From an uncultured Bacteroidales bacterium (GTDB lineage: Bacteria > Bacteroidota > Bacteroidia > Bacteroidales > Marinilabiliaceae), in assembly GCA_934717675.1 (NCBI GenBank), contig CAKUYZ010000011.1, positions 1 to 35,985 of the forward strand: a DNA stretch of 35,985 bases, written 5' to 3'. The notes under the pieces are model-generated. The model was not told the origin of the DNA. It did not search any database and saw only the letters and a list, made by a program, of their open reading frames with translations. Numbering within the stretch: position 1 is the first letter of the stretch; each line of letters begins with the position of its first letter. Shown here one piece after another: positions 17,997 through 26,342 of the stretch. The position numbers and the translations under genes are program-made.

Positions 17997-19309
17997 TCTT
18001 CACGCCCAACCACACGAGACAATATTTTCCCTGAGGCGAGGTATGTCAGCACCTCATCTCCCTCCTCCACATCGGAGGCCGAGAATAGCCTCTTGCCGCC
18101 CGCCGTGGTGACGACACAGAAGCCGCGACGCAAGACTGCCCGCGGGTCTATGGCCGACACGTGGGCGCACAAAGCGTCCGTTCGCTGACGCTCCGCCCTC
18201 AACGTGGCCGTGGCCGCCGCCAAGAGGCGCACCCGCAGCGCGTCTTGCGCCCCATCGGCCCTGACGAGACGCGAAGAGGCCGCGCCAATGGCCCGCGCCA
18301 ACAGGGCAGACAAGGCGGCGCGCTGGCCAGACAGCCTGCCACTCGAAGCTCCGAAGAGCCGCATGGTGAGCTGCGTCAGGAGGGAGCGAGAGTCTCGGGT
18401 GGCAATGGATGCGGAGAGGACCACTCGTTGGCGCAAATCATCAAGCAAGGCCAAGAAATCGGCATCGTGGCCAATGATGAACTCGGCCACGGCCGTAGGC
18501 GTCTTGGCAAAAGTGTGAGCCACGACATCGGCAATGGAATGGTCTCGCTCATGGCCTATGCCCGTGATGACCGGCAAAGGGAACTGCGCAATGTTGCAGG
18601 CCATGAGGTAGGAGTCGAAACACGCCAAATCCATCTTGGAGCCGCCGCCGCGGATTATGGCCACCACGTCGAACTCATCGGCCCGCGCGGCGATGTCGCC
18701 CAAAGCGTCCACCACCGAGGCCTCGGCCCCGTCGCCTTGCATGGCGGCCGGGAAGAGCGTCAGGCTGAACGATATGCCATAGGCGTTAGACGCCAGCTGA
18801 TGACAGAAGTCCCCATAGCCCGCCGCAGTCTCGGAAGACACTATGGCCACGCGCTTGATGACTGTGGGGAGCGGCAGCCCCTTGTTCATATCCACCACGC
18901 CCTCCGCCGCCAACTGTGCCAATATGGCTCTCCGTCGCGCCTCCAAGTCGCCAAGCGTATAGGCGGGGTCTACGGCGCAAATCTTGCCAGAGAGGCCATA
19001 CACCTCGTGATATGAGACGGACACAAACACCATCACCTTCATGCCGACCTCGGGGTCCCCCCCGGTGGCGTCACGAAAGGGCTGCAAGACCTGATCCGCC
19101 TCCCGCGCCCAGATGACGCACCGCAACTTGGCAACAGGAGCATCGGCGAAGTCTGACTTCTGAACCAAATCGACGTAATATGTGCCGCGGTTGCGCTGCA
19201 CCTCGGCCAGCTCAGCCGTCACCCACGCCTGCAGCCTCGCCGCGGCTACAGAGTAACGGATCTGGGCGCAAAATTGCTCTAACGTGAGGCTAGACGCTGT
19301 CTGTTCCAT
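17993..19309 (-). CDS. xseA: Exodeoxyribonuclease VII large subunit
   Basis: The catalytic subunit of ExoVII, 438 residues. The start at MEQTASSLTLEQF is chosen because XseA proteins begin just before the OB-fold; the open frame continues 69 residues upstream with no similarity to the family. The N-terminal OB-fold (about 1-100) contains AELAEVQRNRGTYYVDLVQ. The catalytic domain includes VISSETAAGYGDF, VVAIIRGGGSKMDLACFDS and the hallmark PVITGIGHERDHSIADVVAHTFAKTPTAVAEF. A helical coiled-coil region (about 290-380) and the C-terminal DPRAVLRRGFCVV segment complete it. It runs divergently from glsA and converges with the NlpC/P60 gene. Confidence 0.95.
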   Translation of the reverse strand: MEQTASSLTLEQFCAQIRYSVAAARLQAWVTAELAEVQRNRGTYYVDLVQKSDFADAPVAKLRCVIWAREADQVLQPFRDATGGDPEVGMKVMVFVSVSYHEVYGLSGKICAVDPAYTLGDLEARRRAILAQLAAEGVVDMNKGLPLPTVIKRVAIVSSETAAGYGDFCHQLASNAYGISFSLTLFPAAMQGDGAEASVVDALGDIAARADEFDVVAIIRGGGSKMDLACFDSYLMACNIAQFPLPVITGIGHERDHSIADVVAHTFAKTPTAVAEFIIGHDADFLALLDDLRQRVVLSASIATRDSRSLLTQLTMRLFGASSGRLSGQRAALSALLARAIGAASSRLVRADGAQDALRVRLLAAATATLRAERQRTDALCAHVSAIDPRAVLRRGFCVVTTAGGKRLFSASDVEEGDEVLTYLASGKILSRVVGRED

Positions 19310-19338
19310 CGTCCCTAATGTCTGTGTTTTGTTTGCGG

Positions 19339-19346
19339 CAAAGGTA
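19339..19346 (-). promoter_or_regulatory. Possible -7 element for xseA
   Basis: On the minus strand the sequence reads TACCTTTG, a full match to TAnnTTTG, 30 bases before the xseA ATG. No clear TTTG lies at the usual 19-21 base distance upstream. Confidence 0.4.
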
Positions 19347-19370
19347 AACACTCTTTCGGTCAAAAAGTGA

Positions 19371-19378
19371 TAACTTTG
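19371..19378 (+). promoter_or_regulatory. Possible -7 element for glsA
   Basis: TAACTTTG, a full match to TAnnTTTG, lies 28 bases before the glsA start codon. A -33 box is not obvious. It suggests that glsA has its own promoter, apart from glsB. Confidence 0.4.
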
Positions 19379-19406
19379 GCCGCTGTCAACCTTTCTCACA
19401 TTATCA

Positions 19407-20258
19407 ATGTCACAGGAGATTACGGAAGAAGAGGCCTGGCGGACGCTGACCATAGACGTGGATAAGATCATAGCGGCCAAGAGCAAAGGCGCCAAGGTGC
19501 CGCGGTTCATTGTCAACTACTTGAAGCGCACCATTCATCAAGATGACGTCAACCAATACATCGTGTCGCGCCGCAACTTCCGCGGCATAGACTTCGCGGA
19601 CGACATAATAAAGAAGTTCAAGGCCACGGTGGATGTCTACGGGATGGAGAATGTGCCGGACAGCGGGCGATTCATTTTCGCCTCGAACCACCCTATGGGC
19701 GGACTGGACGGCATGGCCCTCATCAGCGCGGTGGGGCGCAAGTTTCGCAACCTGAAATTTCCGGTGAACGACATGCTGCTCTTCTTGAAAAACTTCTCCG
19801 ACATTTTCTTGCCCGTTAACAAGACGGGCGCGACGGGAAGGCATGCGGCGCAACTGATGGAGGAGGCTTTCGCGAGCGACTGCCAGATGCTCATGTTCCC
19901 AGCCGGGCTATGCTCCCGCAAGCAGAAAGGCAAGGTTATGGACCTGGAATGGAAAAAGGCGTTCGTGACCAAGGCGGTGGAATTCAAGCGCGACATCATT
20001 CCTGTGTACATCACGGGGCGCAACAGCAATTTCTTTTACAACTTGGCCAAGATTCGCAGCGCGCTTGGCATAAAGTTCAACATTGAGATGCTGTATTTGC
20101 CAGACGAGATGTATAAGCAAGAGGGCAAGCACGTAGACGTCATCTTCGGCAGCCCCATACCGTGGGAGAGCTTGCAAGGCAAAAACGCGCGCGAGGAGGC
20201 GCAGCGCATCAAAGACATGGTCTACGCCATAGGCGAAAGCCACAAAGAGACGCGCTAA
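19407..20258 (+). CDS. glsA: PlsC-like O-acyltransferase, probable GlsA
   Basis: A 283-residue acyltransferase of the 1-acyl-glycerol-phosphate acyltransferase/hemolysin-like group. The catalytic block is SNHPMGGLDG with His95 and Asp101; the spacing here is His-X5-Asp rather than the textbook His-X4-Asp. Further blocks are FPVNDMLLFLKN, the substrate-binding MLMFPAGLCSRK near 153-164, and IIPVYITGRNSNFFY. In Bacteroides glycine-lipid synthesis this enzyme adds the ester-linked acyl chain to the N-acyl glycine made by GlsB. A candidate GlsB is encoded upstream in the same window. It is followed by a strong terminator and is divergent from xseA. Confidence 0.8.
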   Translation: MSQEITEEEAWRTLTIDVDKIIAAKSKGAKVPRFIVNYLKRTIHQDDVNQYIVSRRNFRGIDFADDIIKKFKATVDVYGMENVPDSGRFIFASNHPMGGLDGMALISAVGRKFRNLKFPVNDMLLFLKNFSDIFLPVNKTGATGRHAAQLMEEAFASDCQMLMFPAGLCSRKQKGKVMDLEWKKAFVTKAVEFKRDIIPVYITGRNSNFFYNLAKIRSALGIKFNIEMLYLPDEMYKQEGKHVDVIFGSPIPWESLQGKNAREEAQRIKDMVYAIGESHKETR

Positions 20259-20265
20259 AAGGGAA

Positions 20266-20305
20266 ACGCCGTCGGCACCAGTTTGGCGCCGACGGCGTAT
20301 TTTTT
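20266..20305 (+). terminator. Rho-independent terminator of glsA
   Basis: ACGCCGTCGGC pairs perfectly with GCCGACGGCGT and is followed by ATTTTTT. On the minus strand the same hairpin is followed by GTTTCCCTTTT, so it may also end the convergent asnA unit. Confidence 0.88.
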
Positions 20306-20312
20306 GTGAGTC

Positions 20313-20846
20313 TCACTCCTCTGCCGCCATGGCCATTGCAGGGTCGGCCCCCGTCCCGTCCCAAGGATTGTAGGCCGTGAGATAGGTGACTGCCTTGGCG
20401 GCCTGCACCTGCCGCGAGATGAAGCCCCCGGGGCGACACATGGCCACCACAACCCTCTCCGCGTTGGCCACCATAAACTTGTTTCGGTCGGCGGCCATCC
20501 CATATTTGTCAACCCACGGCAAGAGGAAGTCGGCCGTGGTCAAAACGAGCAGCCGGCCGTCTCCTATCGCGTCCACCACGCCAATGGGCCACATCTTGGG
20601 CATTGGCTCGGCCAGCACCAAAATGGTGGGGACGCGCCGGCGCAACAGCCCCAAGAAGACATCTCTCTCAAGTTTCTGAATCCCGCCTATCATGACGCAG
20701 TCGCCATCGGGAGACAGCGAGTCTAGCCACTCCCTTATGGCAGGGCGGCAAGAGTCTGGCGTCCGCCGCGAAGTGAGGAAAGCAGTCTTGTTGGGGTGGC
20801 TAAGGAGGCCAATGTCCCCTATGGGGTCAGATGTGGGAGTGGTCAT
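20313..20846 (-). CDS. Small SLOG/DprA-like Rossmann-fold protein, function unknown
   Basis: A 177-residue protein with alternating strands and helices. It opens with NKTAFLTSRRTP, followed by DGDCVMIGGIQKLERDVF and then VPTILVLAEPMP, an order like that of the SLOG superfamily (DprA, LOG, TIR-associated nucleotide sensors): a first strand ending in a Ser-Arg-Arg loop, then a Gly-Gly loop. This is a pattern judgement only. It begins 27 bases after asnA ends, so it is probably cotranscribed with asnA. No competence or nucleotide-signalling partner is seen beside it. Confidence 0.55.
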   Translation of the reverse strand: MTTPTSDPIGDIGLLSHPNKTAFLTSRRTPDSCRPAIREWLDSLSPDGDCVMIGGIQKLERDVFLGLLRRRVPTILVLAEPMPKMWPIGVVDAIGDGRLLVLTTADFLLPWVDKYGMAADRNKFMVANAERVVVAMCRPGGFISRQVQAAKAVTYLTAYNPWDGTGADPAMAMAAEE

Positions 20847-20873
20847 GCTCTGAGGTGTTGCGTGCCATAGTCT

Positions 20874-21911
20874 CTAGATGAGCGGGATGCCGCCCTCGGC
20901 GCAGCGTTCGCGCATATCATCGGGCCAAATGGAGGCCTGAATCTCACCGATGTGCGCCTTGCGGAGGTAGAACATGCACAGGCGCGACTGCCCTATGCCG
21001 CCGCCAATGGACTGTGGCAGCTCGCCCGCCAGCAAACGGCGGTGGAAATAGAGTTCCTTGCGGTCTTGCGCGCCACGGATGTCAAGTTGGCGCAAGAGAG
21101 CCTCGCGGTCAACCCTTATGCCCATGCTGGACAGCTCAAACGAGTGGCCCAAGACGTCGTTCCAGACAAGGATGTCGCCATTGAGGCCATGATGCCCGCC
21201 CTCCGTCGGGGTGGACCAGTCGTCGTAGTCCGGGGCGCGGCCGTCATGCGGCTCCCCATTTTTCATGGCGCCTCCGATGCCAATGATGAAGACCGCCCCG
21301 TATTGCCTCGTCACGGCGTCTTCGCGCTCCTTTGGGGTGAGGTCGGGATATTGCTCGGCCAAATCTTCGGCATGGACAAAGTGAATGTCATCCGGCAGTT
21401 GCGGGCGTATTTGTGGATAATGCTCACACACAATGTATTCTGTGCGTTTCATGGCGCCATAGATGCGCTCCACCACCTTTTTGAGGAACGTGAGGTTACG
21501 CTCGGCCGCGTCCATGACCATCTCCCAGTCCCACTGGTCAACGTAGAGCGAGTGGATGTTGTCCAGCTCCTCGTCAGAGCGTATGGCGTTCATGTCTGTG
21601 TATATGCCGTAGTTACGCTCAATCTTGTAGTCGGCGAGGATCATCCTCTTCCACTTTGCCAACGAATGGACCACCTCCGCCTTCTTGTCTCCCAGGTCCT
21701 TGATGGGGAACGTGACGGCCCTCTCGACCCCGTTGAGGTCGTCATTGAGGCCCGTCCCCTTCAAGACGAAGAGCGGTGCCGTGACGCGGCGCAGGCGCAG
21801 CTCTGCGGAGAGGTTTTGCTGGAAGAAATCCTTGATATAGTGAATACCCATCTCGGTCTCGCGGAGGTCGAGCAGCGGCTTATAGCCTTTGGGGATGAAA
21901 AGTTTCGACAT
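20874..21911 (-). CDS. asnA: Aspartate-ammonia ligase (asparagine synthetase A)
   Basis: A 345-residue cytosolic enzyme making asparagine from aspartate, ammonia and ATP, a class II aminoacyl-tRNA-synthetase-like fold. Recognisable blocks are LRRVTAPLFV and GLNDDLNGVERAV near the N-terminus, then HSLAKWKRMILADY, YTDMNAIRSDEELDNIHSLYVDQWDWE, GDILVWNDVLGHSFELSSMGIRVD, and the C-terminal class II motif 3 LPQSIGGGIGQSRLCMFYL. Full length. It starts 205 bases from the divergent patatin-like gene and leads a two-gene unit with the SLOG-like protein. Confidence 0.97.
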   Translation of the reverse strand: MSKLFIPKGYKPLLDLRETEMGIHYIKDFFQQNLSAELRLRRVTAPLFVLKGTGLNDDLNGVERAVTFPIKDLGDKKAEVVHSLAKWKRMILADYKIERNYGIYTDMNAIRSDEELDNIHSLYVDQWDWEMVMDAAERNLTFLKKVVERIYGAMKRTEYIVCEHYPQIRPQLPDDIHFVHAEDLAEQYPDLTPKEREDAVTRQYGAVFIIGIGGAMKNGEPHDGRAPDYDDWSTPTEGGHHGLNGDILVWNDVLGHSFELSSMGIRVDREALLRQLDIRGAQDRKELYFHRRLLAGELPQSIGGGIGQSRLCMFYLRKAHIGEIQASIWPDDMRERCAEGGIPLI

Positions 21912-22116
21912 GGTTGTGTAGAGATGCCTAATGGTTACGAATTTCTATTCAGAAGACGTGCAAATCTAACGATTTAAATTCAGATATGCTATGTTGGCTT
22001 GTAAATTTATGCTTTTGGCGGCCCATGGGGACAGAATTCATTGAAAAGGGCTAAATTAGTAGCCCATACAGATTTTTGGCCACGGCCACAAGTTCCACTA
22101 CTGACATTTTTAGCTG

Positions 22117-22980
22117 ATGGCATACGAAACAGGCCTAGTGTTGGAGGGCGGCGGGATGCGCGGCGTCTTCACCGCCGGCGTGTGCGACGCCTTGCTGGAT
22201 TATGACATATCTTTCCCCTACGTCATAGGCACTTCGGCCGGAGCCAGCAACGGCTGCGTCTACATAGCGCGGCAGCGCGGGCGCAACAGGTTCATAAACA
22301 TAGATATGCAGACTGCGCACCCCTACGTGGGCCTGCGGCCCATGCTGCGCGGGCAGGGCGTGATAGACCTGGACTTCGTCTTCGAAGAGATACCTAAGAA
22401 ATATTACCCTTTCGACTTCGAGACATACTCGGCCAGCCCCAGCCGCCTGGTGATGGTCTCGACCAACGCGCAGACGGGCGAAGCGGAATATACGGAAGAG
22501 AAGAACGACTTCCGCAGGTTTGTAGACGCTTGCCGCTCCAGCTGCTCGCTGCCGCTCCTGTGCCCTCACTGGCAGATAGACGGCGTGCCGATGGTAGATG
22601 GCGGCGTGGCCGACTCCATACCCTATGAGCGCGCCTTGGCCGACGGATGCCGGAGCGTGGTGGTGGTGCTGACCAAAGAGGCCACATACAGAAAGAGCGA
22701 GAGCCGGGTGTGGCTGCCAGGGCGCGTGTATAAAGACTTTCCCAAACTGCGCGAGGCACTGCAGACCCGCGGGGCAAGATATAACAGGCAACTAGACCGC
22801 CTCGCGGAGCTGGAGAGGCAAGGCGTGGCAAAGGTGATCAGACCCGCCAACCTGCACGGCGTGGGGCGCACCACACAAGACACTGAGCCTCTGGAGGCTC
22901 TGTATGACGAAGGCCTGAGAGCCGGCCGCGACCTGGCCAAGTGGATGTCGCGACAGTCCATGGCGCAAGCCGCGCTCTGA
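22117..22980 (+). CDS. Patatin-like phospholipase
   Basis: A 287-residue serine acyl hydrolase of the patatin family, of the same sort as bacterial YjjU proteins. It has the oxyanion hole GGGMRG at residues 11-16, the nucleophile elbow GTSAG with Ser40, and the catalytic Asp161 in MVDGGVADSIPYERA. The C-terminal part (about 185-287) is helical and matches the extension seen in that branch. There is no signal peptide, so it is probably cytoplasmic or membrane-associated. It is first in a closely spaced run with the AddA-like gene 47 bases downstream. Confidence 0.93.
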   Translation: MAYETGLVLEGGGMRGVFTAGVCDALLDYDISFPYVIGTSAGASNGCVYIARQRGRNRFINIDMQTAHPYVGLRPMLRGQGVIDLDFVFEEIPKKYYPFDFETYSASPSRLVMVSTNAQTGEAEYTEEKNDFRRFVDACRSSCSLPLLCPHWQIDGVPMVDGGVADSIPYERALADGCRSVVVVLTKEATYRKSESRVWLPGRVYKDFPKLREALQTRGARYNRQLDRLAELERQGVAKVIRPANLHGVGRTTQDTEPLEALYDEGLRAGRDLAKWMSRQSMAQAAL

Positions 22981-23027
22981 CACTCACACGCCCCACATCC
23001 CCCACACACAAATAAACATCGCAAAAA

Positions 23028-26000
23028 ATGGCAACGCTGAACGTATTCTCGGCCTCGGCCGGCTCTGGCAAAACATATACGCTGGCACGCAAGGTGATTG
23101 ACCTGCTCGTGCGAGACCCACAGTCCTACGCCCACCTGCTGGCCGTCACGTTTACCAACAAGGCCACAGGCGAGATGAAAGAGCGAATTGTGGGCGACTT
23201 GCACATCTTGGCCACAGAAGGGGAACAAGATGAGGCCAAACGCAAAGAGCTGACGGAGTTCCACATGCGCTCCACGGGTATGGATGCCGCCACGCTCCGC
23301 TCACGCTGCGCCACGGCACTGCGCAACATTCTCTATGACTATGACCACTTGGCCGTCAGTACGATAGACAAATTCGTGCAACGCCTGCTGCGCTCCTTCG
23401 CCTACGAGCAAGGCCTCCCGGCCAACTATGGCGTGCAGCTAGACCAGAGCGACACGGTGAACAGCGCCTTTGACGACATGATGGAGGCAATGACCACAGA
23501 CACCGCCCTGCGAGACAGCATTGTGGCCATGGCGCAAGACAACATGGAGGCGAACAAGAAATGGACCGTGGACGCGGACATCAAGGCCCTGGGCTCGCTG
23601 CTGCTGACCGACGACGCCGAATATCTGCAAGACGAAGAGAACCTGACGCCCGAAAAACTAAAGGGGCTGCAAAAGCTGCTGACAGACATCCGTCAAAAAG
23701 CCCTGACCACGACCTACGAGGCCGCCACAGACCTCAAAAACGCCATTGAGCGCACAGGGGTGACGAATTTGAACAAAACCTCTTTCAAAAAATACGACAG
23801 GCTCATCACGGAAATGCCGCCATCGGCAGACACCTCCACGGCCGACTTGAGGCGCAACATGCGGGCGTGGGGAGAGGAAATGATGGAAGTGCTGGCGGGG
23901 TTGGCCTCAAAAAAAATAACCACGAAGCAGACAAAGGGAGACGCGGAACAGTTCATAACAGCCCTGACTGACATCTCGACCCAAATGGGAGAGACGGCGG
24001 TGCGCTACAACACGGTCTGCACCGTGCTGAAAAACGTCAAGACAATGTCCGTCATGAGCCACTTGGCATGGCACATCGCGGAGGTGGAGCGGCGCGACAA
24101 CACGAAAAACATAGGCAGCTCCGGAGCCATGCTCAAAGAGTTGATAGACGACTGCCCAGTGCCGTTTATCTACGAAAAAAGCGGCGCGCGCTATGACACG
24201 ATAATGATTGACGAGTTTCAGGACACCAGCCGCGTGCAATACGAGAACTTCGCCCCGCTGCTGCGCAACAGCCTGGACGAGGGCAACGACTGCCTCATTG
24301 TGGGCGACGTGAAGCAGAGCATATACCGCTTCCGCGGTGGAGACTGGAGGCTTCTGGGCCGCCAAGTGGAGAGAGACTTTGCGCAATATAGGCACGAGGC
24401 GTTGCGTGAGAACTACCGCAGCCGCAATGAGATTGTGCAGCTCAACAACCTGATATTCGGCATCACGCCCAAGGTGATGGACGACACCATGAGCCAAATG
24501 GGCGAGAATATTGACACGACGGACACCATGGAGGCCATGTATGCCGAGTGCCAACAAGAGCCCAAGCGCGGCAACGGAGGGATGGCGCAACTGGAAGTGG
24601 TGAACGCAGGCGACGCCAAAGGCGCGGCCATGCAATGCGCAAAGGAATACGTAGACCGCCAATATGTGGCCGCGATCAGGGAGCTGCACGATGAGCGCGG
24701 ATTCGCCTACGCCGACATATGCGTCTTGGTGCGCGCCAACAATGACGGCAAGAAGGTCATCGCCCGCCTGTCTGAAGAGGGCATCCCCTTCATGTCTGAC
24801 GACTCCCTGCTGGTGATGTCTTCCGACGCCACCCAATGCGTAACCGACGCCATGCGCTACATATCCACAGGAGAGCCGGCACCACTGTTCTCGGCCGTCA
24901 AGACTCTGACGGGGCTAGACGTGACCACGGTGAGCCAAGAGTGGCAGACGGCGCAAAGCCTGTGGGCCGAGAGGCTAGACGGCCTCCGGGGGCTGAGCCT
25001 GGTGGAGATGGCAGGCGAGCTGGTGAACATGTTGCCCGAGGCCATGCGAGATGCCGAGAGTCCGTTCCTCGACGCATTTTTGCAAAATATGAACGACGCC
25101 ATCCGCGACGGCACAGCCACGCTAGACGCGTTCCTGCTCCTTGTTGACGCCAACGCCGGGAAATGGGTCGTGAGCGCGACAAGCGGCGCCGACGCCGTGC
25201 GAATCATGACCATCCATAAGTCCAAGGGATTGGAATTCAACGTTGTGATCATACCTTTCGCCAACTGGCGCATCGTGATGACGCAAAGAAATGGGCAAAG
25301 CGCACCCGTGATATGGTGCGACGCGGCGAAGCTGGGCCTGCCAGACAAGACATGGCAAGGGCGCAAGCTGCCAGTGCCATTCACCCAAAAGCTGCTGAAC
25401 ACAGCCTTCGCGCAAGACTACACGGCCGAAGCGCGCGCACGCATGGAAGACGCCCTCAACTTGGCCTACGTGGCCATGACGCGCCCGAGGGAGATTCTGC
25501 TGGCCTGGAGCATATCATCGAAAACGGACAAAAACGACGGCCTTGGCGACATGGGCAACTACCTGTCCGCCACGGTGGCAAACATGCCGAAAGAGGGCGC
25601 AGTGGTGGAGACGGAGACGCTGGCATTTGACGAAGAAGAGGATGACGCCGAGACAGAAGAGGATGAGGGGAAAGGCAGCAACGAAGGCAAAAAGAAGGCC
25701 GCTAAACTGCCCCCTACGGTGACGCGGATAAAATTTGGCGTCTTGCCCAAAGCCGCGCAAAAACGAGACGACGGCGGCCATGGCCACATAGACATCCCCA
25801 TGGCGCACGCCTATTGCCCGTCGGCCAGCCCCGCCATAAACACCGAGGTGGAGATGGGCGAATATGAGCGCACCGACATGATAAGCTACGGACTGACCAT
25901 GCACGGGATTTTTGAGCGCGTGACAACCATGGCCGACCTGCACCCGGCCATTGAGCGCGCCGTGACAGACGGGCTGGTGCTGCCCGCCGACGCCTCAAAA

Positions 26001-26312
26001 CTAGAGGCAGAGATGAGCAAAAAGATGAAAGCCAGGGGCGTGAGCGAATGGTTTGACGGCACAATGACCGACGTCTGGGCCGAGACGACAATGGTGGGGC
26101 CAGACCGTCGGCTGCGGCCAGACAGGATCATGACGTCGGGCGGAGGAGAACGGACCGTGATTGTGGACTACAAGTTCGGGCGCACGGAACGCGCCGAGCA
26201 CCGACGACAAGTGGAACAATATGTGGAATGGCTCACAGCGGCCGGATTCAGGGGCGTGGAGGCATATTTGTGGTACTACACGCTAAACAAAGTTGTCAGA
26301 GTGGGCCAATGA
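23028..26312 (+). CDS. addA: AddA/RecB-like UvrD-type helicase-nuclease
   Basis: A 1094-residue superfamily 1A helicase with a C-terminal nuclease, of the kind that processes double-strand DNA ends. Motifs in order: Walker A SASAGSGKTYT with Lys15; LLAVTFTNKATGEMKERI; VSTIDKFVQRLLRSF; Walker B YDTIMIDEFQDTS near residue 390; VGDVKQSIYRFRGGD; ENYRSRNEIV; IMTIHKSKGLEFNVVIIPF near 725; AYVAMTRPREILLAW near 810. An acidic then lysine-rich linker lies near 865-890. The nuclease has SYGLTMHGIFERV, then RPDRIM, VIVDYKFG and QVEQYVEWL, the RecB-family PD-(D/E)xK residues. No AddB gene is beside it in the window. Its downstream neighbour is a TTG-started esterase gene 30 bases away. Confidence 0.9.
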   Translation: MATLNVFSASAGSGKTYTLARKVIDLLVRDPQSYAHLLAVTFTNKATGEMKERIVGDLHILATEGEQDEAKRKELTEFHMRSTGMDAATLRSRCATALRNILYDYDHLAVSTIDKFVQRLLRSFAYEQGLPANYGVQLDQSDTVNSAFDDMMEAMTTDTALRDSIVAMAQDNMEANKKWTVDADIKALGSLLLTDDAEYLQDEENLTPEKLKGLQKLLTDIRQKALTTTYEAATDLKNAIERTGVTNLNKTSFKKYDRLITEMPPSADTSTADLRRNMRAWGEEMMEVLAGLASKKITTKQTKGDAEQFITALTDISTQMGETAVRYNTVCTVLKNVKTMSVMSHLAWHIAEVERRDNTKNIGSSGAMLKELIDDCPVPFIYEKSGARYDTIMIDEFQDTSRVQYENFAPLLRNSLDEGNDCLIVGDVKQSIYRFRGGDWRLLGRQVERDFAQYRHEALRENYRSRNEIVQLNNLIFGITPKVMDDTMSQMGENIDTTDTMEAMYAECQQEPKRGNGGMAQLEVVNAGDAKGAAMQCAKEYVDRQYVAAIRELHDERGFAYADICVLVRANNDGKKVIARLSEEGIPFMSDDSLLVMSSDATQCVTDAMRYISTGEPAPLFSAVKTLTGLDVTTVSQEWQTAQSLWAERLDGLRGLSLVEMAGELVNMLPEAMRDAESPFLDAFLQNMNDAIRDGTATLDAFLLLVDANAGKWVVSATSGADAVRIMTIHKSKGLEFNVVIIPFANWRIVMTQRNGQSAPVIWCDAAKLGLPDKTWQGRKLPVPFTQKLLNTAFAQDYTAEARARMEDALNLAYVAMTRPREILLAWSISSKTDKNDGLGDMGNYLSATVANMPKEGAVVETETLAFDEEEDDAETEEDEGKGSNEGKKKAAKLPPTVTRIKFGVLPKAAQKRDDGGHGHIDIPMAHAYCPSASPAINTEVEMGEYERTDMISYGLTMHGIFERVTTMADLHPAIERAVTDGLVLPADASKLEAEMSKKMKARGVSEWFDGTMTDVWAETTMVGPDRRLRPDRIMTSGGGERTVIVDYKFGRTERAEHRRQVEQYVEWLTAAGFRGVEAYLWYYTLNKVVRVGQ

Positions 26313-26342
26313 CAGCATAACACACCATCATCTCACAAGACA

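Noticed and set aside
19310..19516. N-terminal extension of XseA by 69 residues
   Set aside because: The extra sequence has no similarity to XseA, covers the divergent promoter region and overlaps the start of glsA.
22049..22066. Short inverted repeat GGGCTA-AATTAG-TAGCCC between asnA and the patatin-like gene
   Set aside because: A perfect but only 6-bp stem without a following T run; it could be an operator but there is too little to call it.
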